From positions 1-64,000 of the forward strand of contig NW_025936664.1 of NCBI RefSeq assembly GCF_000764305.2: a stretch of DNA of 64,000 nt, given 5' to 3'. Positions 22,964 to 34,769 of the stretch are shown here, in pieces. This stretch comes from Hyalella azteca. Taxonomy: Eukaryota > Arthropoda > Malacostraca > Amphipoda > Hyalellidae. Each line of letters starts with the position of its first letter. The stretch's first letter is position 1. The notes below the pieces were generated by a model. The model did no database searches. It saw nothing but the letters and a program-made list of their open reading frames with translations, and was not told the origin of the DNA. The translations under genes and the position numbers were made by a program.

Positions 22964-24076
22964 CTGTAACGGACATTGACTGTTAGAACCAATTGGGACA
23001 TCGGGAGTAACGAGACCTTAACGTTTTAAAATCTCATTTATTTATGCATCATTAGAAGTAGATTATGAAAATAAACCTAGGCCAATGAGTCATTATCGCA
23101 TTGCTTATGTCAAATAGCTCCTCAGCTACAATACATTGTAGTAGTCACACAAACCTCGCGAATTTTTAATTTTTAAACATCACAGACGTCATCTACCCCT
23201 GCCAAGAAATTGTTCACGGCTGCCCCGAAAAATTACGTCCAGAAGTAAGGAGAAAAGGGAAGTAAGTCACGTAACAAGAACCAAACGAGAGACCTTGGCA
23301 TAACCAGTGAGTTCGCATATATCATAACTCTCATATGGAAGACGAGCTGATGCTTCTGTATACTTGGCAACCCTATCAACACCTCACGGTAACCGTTGTA
23401 TGCATAAAGCGTTATCGCGCGTTGTAGCAAGACTAAAATTAATCATTGTCTTCGAAGTCAATGCCCATTAATCTTCCTCAGCCGGCCTTGCACAGAATGT
23501 ATATTTTAAGAAAAAGACACTACAAACTTCCAGCGAAATCTAAACCGCTTGCACGTTATCAAGTGGTGATATAGCCTTACAAATGGTAGATATAAAGAAT
23601 ACAATACAATTTTAATTGAGTAAGGGCAAAAGTGCGGCATATGTCGAATGATAACTATTGCATCATAAACTTACTACGCACCTAACCCTCTGAGAGTCTA
23701 GCCGCAGGGCATGTGGGAGAACTACTGCACACAGACACATCATGGCTTACTATGTATTGATAACGCTCACAAAATCCGATACCATTCCATGAGATGTAAG
23801 TGAGACGTGAATATTCAATACTCGTCAACCAACGTGGCATTGTACAGGAATGCATATGATTACAATTTGCACATGAATAAATATCGGAACATCTGCCCAA
23901 CGTTCACAGGCTGCACTTCTGTTCAAGGTTGACTAGGCTTGCAGATGCAACGACTCACGCCACGGCATCAATAGTCTTGTTTCAGATCCAGAATCTCTAT
24001 TATCAAGCGAAATTTCCACACTAGAAATCCCAACTTCATCCAAATATCAGCTATGAGCTTGATATAATATACTTAC

Positions 24077-24112
24077 GCCTCTAATACCCCAATATCCAAG
24101 AATGGGCGCCAT
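24077..24112 (-). CDS. GST-2 exon 1
   Basis: Codes for MAPILGYWGIRG, followed by donor GTAAGT on the minus strand. Same protein sequence as exon 1 of GST-3 and GST-4. Confidence 0.85.
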
Positions 24113-24117
24113 GATTG

Positions 24118-24240
24118 ATAGTGAAGTCGACAGGAGATTTGTAGAGCTAACGAACCAACCGACTTCACACGGCACACTAGAAGCCGCTGCGTGCGTCACG
24201 TCGCCTTATATAGTCGCCGCTCGTTTGAAGGTCACAAACA
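24118..24240 (-). promoter_or_regulatory. Core promoter of GST-2
   Basis: Minus-strand TATATAAG at 24,205-24,212 with the same surroundings as the other promoters of the set, but the stretch between the CAAACGAGCGA box and TATA is shortened by about 20 bp, and the RTGACnnnGC motif is spoiled (TGACGCACG). Confidence 0.7.
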
Positions 24241-24507
24241 ATGGGTTTGCTTTTCAAATTGTTTAACGGTTTAATAAACAATATTTTGATCTATGACGAA
24301 TATCGTTGTTCAGCACAGGTAAAACCGTAAGTACATTTTTAATTAATAAATTGGAGCTCGGTTACCAAGACCGCAAGACGGGAGGCAGCGTTCAAGGCCA
24401 TGCTCGCCGTACCATATAACTTGGCCGCTTCTGTGACTGGATTCGAGCGTTCACCGCCGACAGTCTAGACTTGAATGAAAAAAACTAAATTCTGGTCTAT
24501 TCACTCC

Positions 24508-24650
24508 TTTTTAGCGCATTTTCTCTTTATGGAAAAAATACGCTATTGTGCTCGTCATGTCCGTCCGTCCGTACGTGACATCACGTCACGGACGGACGAG
24601 AAAATGCGCTCTCTGTCACTCACTGCAGTGCGAGTACTGATCTAATTTTT
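24508..24650 (+). repeat. Foldback microsatellite element, copy 6
   Basis: Compact copy with almost no microsatellite: CGTGACATCACGTCACGG sits between the arms. The palindrome is interrupted (CACTGCAGTGCGAGT). Confidence 0.85.
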
Positions 24651-25013
24651 TCCCTGCTAAATGATCTCGAAAAAACAAATTGATGCTAAATTATTCATAC
24701 GCTAATGAACGTTTACCATATATGACAGTCATTTTCTTACTTTAAATGGAACTCGAGATGTGAAAAAATAGATAATTTATCTTTCACTAGTATGTCATCA
24801 GAGTGCGATAAGTATATTGTGAAATTTTCTAGTGGTTCAGCGTCAGTGTACAAATTTTCGTTATTAATGTCACGAGCTGTTATTTAATTTTATTCCTGCA
24901 TTAGGTGGTATTTTCACGCGCCGTCGTCGATTATTTGGATAAATATATATGTTAGAGTGCATTAAAGAAAATGAAATTCTACTTCAGTCAGACATTGCAA
25001 TAATATACACGTA

Positions 25014-25096
25014 TTTTTAGCGCATTTTCTCATGTATGGAAAAAATGCACTATTGTGCTCGCCATGTCCGTGTGTCCGTCTGTCCGTCCGTCTGTC
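25014..25096 (+). repeat. Foldback microsatellite element, copy 7, cut by a gap
   Basis: Begins with TTTTTAGCGCATTTTCTCAT and runs into the TCCG/TCTG core, where the assembly stops. Confidence 0.8.
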
Positions 25097-25494
25097 NNNN
25101 NNNNNNNNNNNNNNNNNNNNNNNNNNNNNNNNNNNNNNNNNNNNNNNNNNNNNNNNNNNNNNNNNNNNNNNNNNNNNNNNNNNNNNNNNNNNNNNNNNNN
25201 NNNNNNNNNNNNNNNNNNNNNNNNNNNNNNNNNNNNNNNNNNNNNNNNNNNNNNNNNNNNNNNNNNNNNNNNNNNNNNNNNNNNNNNNNNNNNNNNNNNN
25301 NNNNNNNNNNNNNNNNNNNNNNNNNNNNNNNNNNNNNNNNNNNNNNNNNNNNNNNNNNNNNNNNNNNNNNNNNNNNNNNNNNNNNNNNNNNNNNNNNNNN
25401 NNNNNNNNNNNNNNNNNNNNNNNNNNNNNNNNNNNNNNNNNNNNNNNNNNNNNNNNNNNNNNNNNNNNNNNNNNNNNNNNNNNNNNNNNNNNNN
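25097..25494. other. Assembly gap, 398 N
   Basis: Run of N that begins inside the microsatellite core of a foldback element and ends at a 32-bp minisatellite. Apparent frames crossing it are meaningless. Confidence 1.
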
Positions 25495-25640
25495 CTTATA
25501 GTGGCAGTACAGCGGGCGCCAATCACTTGTAATGGCCAGTACAGCGGGCGCCAATCACTTGTAATGGCCAGTACAGCGGGCGCCAATCACTTGTAATGGC
25601 CAGTACAGCGGGCGCCAATCACTTGTAGTGGCCAGTACAG
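25495..25640. repeat. 32-bp minisatellite, first array
   Basis: About 4.5 units containing GCCAATCACTTGTAATGG and CCAGTACAGCGGGC. The same 32-bp unit forms a second array at 31,570-31,840. Confidence 0.95.
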
Positions 25641-26207
25641 AGGGCGTTCGAGTGAAGCTAGTACCAATAACATCAATTATTGAGATAGCAGAGATAAGTT
25701 GCACGGTAAGGTTTTTACCTGTTTTTGCAGCTCACATTGTCGCGTTTTTAGCTTCAAGTTTTCCATCAATACATTATTTGTAACCACTAAAATATGTTTA
25801 ACGTCTAAAAAAATAATAGAAAAGTTCTTGGAATTTCTGTTAATGAATTATTAACATTAGGACATGAGAACATAGGATTTTAGTTCCAGATCACAGCAAA
25901 TCAAGAACTCGTTTTAGAAATTGAATCTTTTTACCCTTTTCGCCGTTTTGTACCATTGTTTCACTCAGAAAAATAAGTGTGCCATATTTGACACGGTTTC
26001 TCACTCCCGTCACGAGAAAAAACGGACGTAGCATTTACACATCTTTTTGTCGGGCGAAACTGGGTCAAGATGAGTCATATATGAGCAAAGAGTGCACAGC
26101 TAGTTTCTCACACATTTATTTCAGTGTTATGTATAGTGGCACCAAACTCGGTATATAAACGCCTGTTCACTTACAAAATTTCTTTTCATTATGATGCGCT
26201 GTGAGAT

Positions 26208-26385
26208 ACTAAGACACAACACTCCCCTAGATACTAGGACAACAACGCTCCCCTAGATACTAGGACAACAACTCTCCCCTAGATACTAGGACAACAACAC
26301 TCCCCTAGATACTAAGACACAGCACTCCCCTAGATACTAGGACAACAACACTCCCCTAGATACTAGGACAACAACACTCCCCACT
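26208..26385. repeat. 26-bp minisatellite, first array
   Basis: About seven units of CCCCTAGATACTAGGACAAC plus AACACT. The array cuts off intron 1 of GST-3. An array of the same unit follows the adapter at 29,152. Confidence 0.95.
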
Positions 26386-27448
26386 CATTTATTTATGCAT
26401 CATTAGAAGTAGATTATGAAAATAAACCTAGGCCAATGAGTCATTATCGCATTGCTTATGTCAAATAGCTCCTCAGCTACAATACATTGTAGTAGTCACA
26501 CAAACCTCGCGAATTTTTAATTTTTAAACATCACAGACGTCATCTACCCCTGCCAAGAAATTGTTCACGGCTGCCCCGAAAAATTACGTCCAGAAGTAAG
26601 GAGAAAAGGGAAGTAAGTCACGTAACAAGAACCAAACGAGAGACCTTGGCATAACCAAGAGTTCGCATATATCATAACTCTCATATGGAAGACGAGCTGA
26701 TGCTTCTGTATACTTGGCAACCCTATCAACACCTCACGGTAACCGTTGTATGCATAAAGCGTTATCGCGCGTTGTAGCAAGAGCAAAATTAATCATTGTC
26801 TTCGAAGTCAATGCCCATTGATCTTCCTCAGCCGGCCTTGCACAGAATGTATATTTTAAGAAAAAGACACTACAAACTTCCAGCGAAATCTAAACCGCTT
26901 GCACGTTATCAAGTGGTGATATAACCATACAAATTGTAGTTATATCTAATATGATTCAATTTTAATTTGGTAAGGGCAAAAGTGTGGGTGGCATCTGCCG
27001 AGTGATGACTATTGCATCATAAACTTACTACGCACGTAACGCTCTGATAGTCTAGAGTCTAGACGCAATGCATGTGGGAGAACTACTGCACAGTGCACAC
27101 ATCATGGCTTCCTAAGTATTGATAGTGCTCGCAATATCCGATACCTTTCCACAAGATGTACGAGAGACCTGAATATTCAATAATCGTCAACCAACGTGGC
27201 ATTGTACAGAAATGCATATGATTACAATTTGCACATGAATAAATATCGGAAGCCAACGGGCAGGGACAGCCAACGTTCACATGCGGCACTTCTGTTCAAG
27301 GTTGACTAGGCTTGCAGATGCAACGACTCACGCCACGGCATCAATAATCTTGTCGAGTTCCACAATCTCTATTATCGAGCGAAAGTTTCTTACTAAAAAT
27401 CCAAACTTCATCCACAGATCAACTATGAGCTCGATATAAAATACTCAC

Positions 27449-27484
27449 GCCTCTAATACCCCAATATCCTAGAATGGGCGCCAT
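27449..27484 (-). pseudogene. GST-3: orphan exon 1
   Basis: Codes for MAPILGYWGIRG with donor GTGAGT on the minus strand. Intron 1 follows for about 1.06 kb, closely matching GST-2 intron 1 (which has a 2-bp difference at 26,657 and few others), then stops at a 26-bp minisatellite before exon 2 would start. No further GST exon is found between 25,495 and 26,386, so this is a promoter plus first exon only, either truncated by the array or incomplete in the assembly. Confidence 0.8.
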
Positions 27485-27494
27485 GATTGATAGT

Positions 27495-27660
27495 AACGTA
27501 GCCCGGAGATTGACAAAGCTAACGAACCAACCGACTGCACACGGCACACTAGAAGCCGCTGGCCCGCTGCGTGCATCACGTCGCCTTATATACTATGGTC
27601 GCCGGTTGGCGTCCGTTGGATCGCTCGTTTGAAGGTCATAAACAATGTCTGGGTTTGCTT
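27495..27660 (-). promoter_or_regulatory. Core promoter of GST-3
   Basis: Minus-strand TATATAAG at 27,585-27,592 in the shared promoter block, with the CTTCAAACGAGCGATCC box upstream. The antioxidant-response-like motif is changed (TGATGCACG). Confidence 0.65.
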
Positions 27661-29114
27661 TTCACATTGCAAAGTATGGACGGTTTAATAAACAATATTT
27701 TGATCTATGACGAATATTATTGCTCAGCACAAGTAAACCCGTACATAAATTTTTAATATATTTTTAGCTCGGCTACCAGAAGTTCAACGTATTGACTATT
27801 TTCAACCAAGAGAAGACGGGAAGGCAGCGTTCAAGGCCATGGTCTCCTTACCATATAACTTGGCCTCTTCATTGACGGGATTCGAGCGTTCACAGCAGGC
27901 GGTCTAGACTTGAATGAGAAAAACTAAATTCTGGTATATTCACCCTTTTTTCCTGCTAAATTATCTCAAAAGAAAACAAATCGATGTTAAATTATTCATA
28001 CGCTGATAACACGTTTACAATTTATGAACGTCATTTCTCACTTTGAACGAAACTCGAAATGTGATAAAAATGAATAATACCTTTCACTAGCATGTCATCA
28101 GAGTGCGGCAAGTGTATTGTTAAATTTTTGGGTGGTTCATCGTCATTGTCAAAATTTTCGTTCTTATGTTACAAGCTGTTTTTTAAATTTATTCGGCGAC
28201 AGGCCACATCAGGCCTACGCTTCAGCGACATCACTATGTCATGTTATGTTATTTGTTGGCATTTTCATTGCCCACATGCGTCATCGTCGATTATTTGGAT
28301 TAGATTATGTTAGAGTGAATTAAAATGAATTAATTCTACTTCATTCAGACGTAACAATAACATGCACGTATTTTTATGCATTACAGTTTCTGTTGCTAAC
28401 TGAGTTTGTTAGTTCTGTTTACTGGCATGGATCGTTATCAGAAGAGCTCGTCGCTTCCCCTGCAGCTCGCCAGCAGATAACACTTGCAGGGCAGCAAGGC
28501 TTGCGACACTTGGATACTTTCATGTTGCGCACAAGAATGTTTGGACTTCACTGCCGTTAGTTCAGCATACAATAAAACTGAGTGACGATGAAAGTTTTTA
28601 CATTTTTATGCTGGACAAGCGGCATTAGGCTACTTTGCAAATTTGACGATTCTTCTACACTTCGTAAAAAACATCTGGGTTTTATTCAATAATATGTGTT
28701 TTTCAGGTCATTTCTGACTTTGTCTGTCTACTTGAACATGCAGCTACGTTATTAACGTAAAACTTCATTCGACGGCCGTTCAATACGATGAGGGTATCTT
28801 ACGCTACCATAGATGTGCCATCAGGATATCGGCAAAATTTTAAAAGTCGAAGATACTTTCTGACGAAGTGATTGAAAAATTTATTTATTCATGAAATTTT
28901 GGTTTGAAAATAAAAACATTGCTGCAAAAAGTTTGCATCTGCCTTGAAATTTCAAACTGATAATAATAATTGTAGGATGATGCGAAAAAAATCTGTATCA
29001 ATAAATTGATCTAGAATATAGCGCTCTCCTTATGATACCGTTCTCAATTTTAAAAGATTCTTTTGAACGCGTCAATAAGTAATTTCATAAATTAGCATCG
29101 ATGTTACCCTTATC

Positions 29115-29152
29115 CTGTCTCTTATACACATCTAGATGTGTATAAGAGACAG
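29115..29152. other. Nextera mate-pair junction adapter (artefact)
   Basis: CTGTCTCTTATACACATCT followed at once by its reverse complement: the Tn5 mosaic end dimer left at circularisation junctions of Nextera mate-pair libraries. It is not genomic; the sequences on either side should not be treated as contiguous. Confidence 0.97.
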
Positions 29153-29810
29153 CCCCTAGATACTAGGACAACAACACTCCCCTAGATACTAGGATAACAA
29201 CACTACCCTAGATACTAGGACAACAACACTCCCCTAGATACTAGGACAACAACATTCCCCTAGATACTAGGACAACAACACTCCCCTAGATACTAGGACA
29301 ACAACTCTCCCCTAGATACTAGGGTAACAGCATTCCCCTAGATACTAGGACAACAATACTCCCCTAGATACAAGGACAACAACTCTCCCCTAGATACTAG
29401 GACAATACTCCTGTAGATACTAGGACAACAACATACCCCTAGATACTAGGACAACAACACTCCCCTAGATACTAGGACAACAACACTCCCCTAGATACTA
29501 GGACAACAACACTCCCCTAGATACTAGGACAACAACACTCCCCTAGATACTAGGACAACAACACTCCCCTAGATACTAGGACAACACTCCCCTAGATACT
29601 AGGACAACAACATTCCCTAGATAGTAGGAATACAACACTCCCTCGATACTAGCACAACAACATTCTCTAGATACTAGGACAACAACATTCCCCCAGATAC
29701 TAGGTCAACCACACTCCCCTAGATACTAGGACAACAACTTCCCCTAGATACCAGGACAATAACACTCCCCTAGATGCTAGAACAACAACATTCCCCTAGA
29801 TTGTAGGAGC
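29153..29810. repeat. 26-bp minisatellite, second array
   Basis: About 25 units of the CCCCTAGATACTAGGACAAC type, degenerating toward the 3' end. It starts exactly at the adapter and is in the same orientation as the array at 26,208. Confidence 0.95.
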
Positions 29811-31569
29811 TCATAATGAGCTTTACACTAAAATTCATCACCGAGTGTTTTTTTTTTTCTTCTAATATAACGACATAAAGTTTACATAGTTTTCCGTCAC
29901 TGTGCACAGGTTGCGTATAAATGGCTGAATAATCATGAAAATAAATAGAATTTGAACCATTGAATCAGCAAACCCACGATCATAATAATTATGAATATAT
30001 GACACATATGATAATTATGAACATATGTACATGATATGAACATTGACATATACATTCTGTCTCAAGCCACGAGAAAAAGTTTTATTACTGAGATGAATTA
30101 AACTGTTGCATCAAATGAAGTCAAATGCATCTGTTGACTTAGCAAACTAATTGAAAGCGACCAAATTCCTGCCCTATGACTCAATTGAAGCAGCGAACAT
30201 GAACATAAAAGTAATAAAAACCTGAAGTGAAAGTAATTACATCATTTGTGAAATGATTGGTTATAACGTATATATGATCTATGGTAATAACACAAATTTG
30301 AGAAGCGAACCATGCAAGAAATTTATTTGTCTGAAGAATGTAATGGCACTGAACAAATTTACGTTGGTCTTCATTTGCGTGAGGTTTGGCATCCGTGCGT
30401 GACTTAATCACCCTCGCAGTGGGTGATTGCGTTTAGGTGATTTGCTGGGTAACGTAGTTATTGATGTGTTAGGGGTTATTAGATTCATATGGAAGAGATT
30501 GAAGTGACATTTTAAGTTCCCGTGCTTGGAAACGTATCGTCCCAAGGCAAACATAATATGTACCAATTAAAACTATGAGCTATAATTAATATAAATTTCA
30601 AAATTAGAGCAAGAATGATATTGGATCAATTGCGGGAAAGAAATCATTTCTAAACATGGGAAAAGAATTAATTGGGATGATTGCAAGTAAAGTAATGATT
30701 TGTACAGATGCCTTAACAACCATTGACCCTGGTTCAAGCATAACGACAGTAATCTCTTTATCTAAAATATATAATAAAATTATTGTGTTCAATCAATTGT
30801 GTTTGCTCAGCAAATTTTTCAGTTTTTCGTAGAAGTTTCATCGGTTGACGGCGCATGAAATCTTCTGACAAAGACGCCTCCGGGAAATATTATTTATTTA
30901 CTGAAGAATTGTTCAACGTCCGCAAGACCGACGCAATAATAATATGACAATATTATTATTGCAATTACGATACATATAATTATTTTAAGATAGTCCAATA
31001 ATTAATATATTAATATTAAATATATTAATATTGAATATCGAAAAATATGTGTTAAAGTAAGTGCTGAACAAGCAATAACGTTAAATAGGAATATTTCTTT
31101 CGAAAGATTTATCAAAACAGTGCATTAATTTTGTTAATTAGATTTACAGTCATATAGTTATTCAATACCTCACTTTATATTTAATGGGATTAAATTTTAA
31201 CTTGATGGAGCCATTCTAATTAAGAAAAAATGCACAACCCCACACAAAGCCTTCATGAATATTTTTGAAAATTACGCAGATTTAATTCATTGAAACGTAT
31301 AAATATTTATATTTTGTAGTTCTTGTTACGGCTTATAGTATTTACCGGCATGACAAATGCAATGCGTGCTCAGCAATATAACAATAATTTCATATATAAC
31401 TATATAAACCAGACTATATGAATGAGACTATATATATGAACCAAATACACGAACAAAATGTATTATAGCCAACATCGTTCGAACAACGCATCCAATCATA
31501 GCATTGCATCCAATTAAGCATGTTGATTACAGTAGTTGTTGCTTAGAAGCCACATTACAAGTGATTGGT

Positions 31570-31840
31570 TTTGAGCCAATCACTTGTAGTGGCCAGTACA
31601 GTGGTCGCCAATCACTTGTGGTGGCCAGTATAATGGGCGCCAATCACTTGTGGTGGCCAGTACAGTGGGCGCCAATCACTTGTGGTGGCCAGTACAGTGG
31701 GAGCCAATCACTTCTAGGGGCCAGTACAGTGGGTGCCAATCACTTGTGGTGGCCAGTACAGTGGGCGCCAATCACTTGTAGGGGCCAGTACAGTGGGAGC
31801 CAATCACTTGTAGGGGCCAGTACAGTGGGCGAACCAGTGA
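31570..31840. repeat. 32-bp minisatellite, second array
   Basis: About 8.5 units with GCCAATCACTTGTGGTGGCC and AGTACAGTGGGC, the unit also found at 25,495. It lies in the spacer of the palindrome. Confidence 0.95.
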
Positions 31841-31995
31841 AGCAACGACCCAAAGAACCAGCGAACCAGTGAACCAACTATCCAAAGAACCAGAGAACCA
31901 GTGAAGCAACGATCCAAAGAACCAGAGAACCAGTGAAACAACGATCCAAAGAACCAGTAAATCTGCGAACCAGTGAACCAACGAACCAAAAAACC
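31835..31995. repeat. AACCAGTGAA minisatellite
   Basis: Tandem pieces of AACCAGTGAACCAACGA and TCCAAAGAACCAG directly joined to the preceding array; about six irregular units. Confidence 0.85.
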
Positions 31996-31999
31996 GCTG

Positions 32000-33374
32000 G
32001 AGCTTCAAGGTGTCCTCGGCATCACAACTTCCTCTTCCATTTTAAGCGCTTAGGGCCTGACTGTAGACGGCCGCTTACAGTCAGAAAAATTGTTGAGCCA
32101 TTTTGTCCAAATACTGACATCCTTGCTGTGTGTAGCACTGATACGTTTTTTTTTTCGTGCCAAATTAGGTCCTGGTGACCCACATAAGGGCAAAAGTGCA
32201 TTGCTTTTCAGAGAAAGACTCATGAATTCTACAGAGTGTATAATCAAGCACATGATCGTCGAAAATTCACTGCTGCTTTCAGAGAGTAAAGATTAAAAAA
32301 TTTTCTTAAAAAAAACAGCATCTAACATTAAATTTCATATGCCACCGATAAGACTAATATTATTTTTAATTGCAACGTCTCTTATAAAGACATGGGGGTC
32401 AAGATGTGGAGGATGTCGTCATTTAGTGCTGAGTCATGGTGATCCGTGATGAGTCATGATCATCCATGATGCAATCAACAACTGAAAAGCCTTGTCATCA
32501 TGGGTTATGTCATCAGAATATCTTCCTATTATCATTCAACACATCTACTTCTATGAAATAATTTTTTTTAGTGGGTTAAAGACTTGTGGCGCCAGAAGCA
32601 CCTCCAAGCCTGTTCTCTGTACAACATCTGTCGGAAATAAATTCATGAATCCACCGAAAGATTACATGATGATTTTTATAGACTCGAGTTTGTATTATTA
32701 CTCAATTTAAAAATAACCTGAATTTGCATTGATTTTGATCGCCAAACGAAAAACAATGAATTAGCATAGCAGCCAATGAACATCAAGAGGCGATAACCGA
32801 TTCCTGCCATCACTGAATATTGGAGCTTCGTATCTCTCAGTTGCTCTCTCAACAAGGCACAAGATAGGGAATGCTGCCTGATAAATAGCTAACTGCAAAG
32901 TAATTTTGATCGTTGGTATCGTACAACAACTGTGGAATCGATAAATATCATGAAAAACATTATAATGAATATAATCCTGTACCATATCAGTACATCATCG
33001 AAGCTGTAGAAAAATCGAATTCAATTTGTCAAGTCTGGGTTTGCATTTGTTTATTTCAAACGTGAATGTGAATATTAACCATCAGAAAAATACCGAACAA
33101 AATTTTTTATTGAATTCCTAGAAGCCATCATCAGTGAAATATTTTTTTGATGGTGCAACACCGAAGCAAATTTTACCCATACACATTTTCTCGAAATTCA
33201 CGCGTGGTGCAACTACAAAACAAGACTCTTCAAAAAAAATGTCTGCTGTAATTCTTGTAGAAAGACATTCATTCAAATGAACTCAGCATCTTGAGTTCCA
33301 TACGTGATAACTATTTTTATAGTTAAAAAAATCGGAATAATACATTAAATTCAATTAATCACTAGTCTGGAAAA
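32000..33374. other. Centre of the palindrome, no gene seen
   Basis: Non-repeated spacer between the inverted arms. It holds one copy of the GGGTCAGG-type dispersed repeat near 32,145-32,240 and short isolated frames only. Confidence 0.5.
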
Positions 33375-34769
33375 ATTGTTACATGCTGAGCACGTATTGC
33401 CATGCCAGTAAGCGCTGAGCAATGACAAGAACAACAAAATTGAAATATTTATACCTTTCAATAAGTCAAATTTGAGCTACTTTAAAAATATTTGTGAAGG
33501 ATTTGTCCTAATTATAATAGCTCCATTAAATTTAGATTTAATCCCATTAAATATAAAGAGAAATATAACATAGCTATGGGACAGGAATCTAATCAACCAA
33601 ATTTAATGTATTGTGTTGATAAATATATTTAAAAAAATGAAAGATATTTATATATTAACTTTATTACTTGTTCAGCACCACCTTTAACAAATATTTTCGA
33701 TATTTATTATTATTATATTTATTATTGAACTATCTAAACTATAATTATGCACCTTTATTAATTGTCATTAATATATAATAATAATAATATTGGCATATTA
33801 TTAACCGTTAACAGTCTTGCGAACCTTGAACAATTCATCAGTAAATAATATTTTCCCCACGGCGCCCGAGTCAGAAGATTGCATGCGTCGCATAACCGAC
33901 AAAATTTCAACGAAAGACTGAAAAATTTTCTGAACAAACACTATTGATTTAAAACAATGAAATTTATTATATATTTTTATATGAAGAGATTACTGTCATT
34001 ATGTTTGAACTAGGATCGCAGATTGTTAAGGCATCCATACAAATCATTACTTTACTTGCAACCTTCCCTGTTAATTGTTTTCCTATGCTTAAAAATAATT
34101 CATTTGCTGACATTGATCCATTATCATTCTTGCTCTTATTATAAATTGATGTTAGTTGCAGTTCATAATTTTAATTTATACTATTGACATTAATTTCAGT
34201 TCAAAATTTTAATTTATACATCTTATGTCTATCTTGGGACGATATGTTTCCCAGCACGGGAACTTAATGTCACCTCAACCTCTTCTATGAATCTAATAAC
34301 CCCTAACACATAAATAACTACGTCACCAGCAAATCACCTAAACGCAATCACCTACTGCGAGGGTGATTAAGTCACGCACGGATGCCAAACCTCACGCAAA
34401 TGAAGACCAACGTAAATTTGTTCAGTGTAATTACTTCCTTCAGACAAATAAATTCCTTGCATGGTTCGCTTCTCAAATTTGTGTTATTACCATAGATCAA
34501 ACATACCTTATAACCAATCAGTTCACAAATGATGTAATTACTTTCACTTCAGGCCTTTTATCACTTTTTTGTTCATGTTTGATGCCTCAATTGAGTCATA
34601 GGGAAGGAATTTGGTCGCTTTAAATTAGTTTGCAAAGTCAACAGAAGGATATGCATTTGATGGGACAGTTAATTCAGCTCAATATTGAAATTTTTATTAA
34701 AAAGCCGTCGAATGAAGTTTGACGTTAATCATAATCGTTTAAGTAGCCAGACAAAACTCAGAAATAAAC

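Larger units (their letters stand above)
22492..24112 (-). pseudogene. GST-2: mu-class GST locus lacking exons 3 and 4
   Basis: Minus-strand locus with exon 1 (24,077-24,112), exon 2 (22,850-22,963) and then, only about 110 bp later, the second half of exon 5 (22,604-about 22,737) ending in TAA. Exons 3 and 4 and the first third of exon 5 are missing, which removes part of the glutathione site and most of the helical domain, so no working enzyme can be made. A second fragment of the exon 5 end (22,492-22,581) follows in tandem. The missing exons are largely those GST-4 keeps, and GST-4 lacks the exon 2 seen here; the two sit in inverted copies of one unit. This may be a real deletion or an artefact of assembling a palindrome. 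Confidence 0.8.
21340..25013 (-). repeat. Duplicated unit carrying GST-2
   Basis: One copy of the GST-2/3/4 duplication unit, on the minus strand. Its 3' flank (21,340-21,860) matches 39,840-40,390 in reverse, including the GATATCAGGAACGCGATAAG region. Intron 1 and promoter (23,036-24,330) match 26,386-27,750 directly and 36,430-37,820 in reverse. The upstream part (24,660-25,013) matches 27,950-28,370. It ends at foldback element copy 7 and the sequence gap. Confidence 0.85.
26386..31385 (-). repeat. Duplicated unit carrying GST-3, left arm of the palindrome
   Basis: Minus-strand unit: intron 1 and exon 1 (26,386-27,484), promoter and upstream sequence. From 27,449 to about 31,385 it pairs in reverse with 33,375-36,690. 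A stretch of about 1.3 kb (roughly 28,790-30,085) has no partner in the other arm and contains a sequencing adapter. Confidence 0.8.

Noticed and set aside
25030..25596. Long frames across 25.1-25.5 kb
   Set aside because: They consist almost wholly of N.
29115..29152. Tn5-type mosaic end as a natural transposon
   Set aside because: Exactly two mosaic ends back to back, three times, is the Nextera mate-pair junction adapter, not an integrated transposon.
26208..29810. Arrays of regular 26-bp units as possible CRISPR
   Set aside because: No unique spacers; a plain minisatellite.
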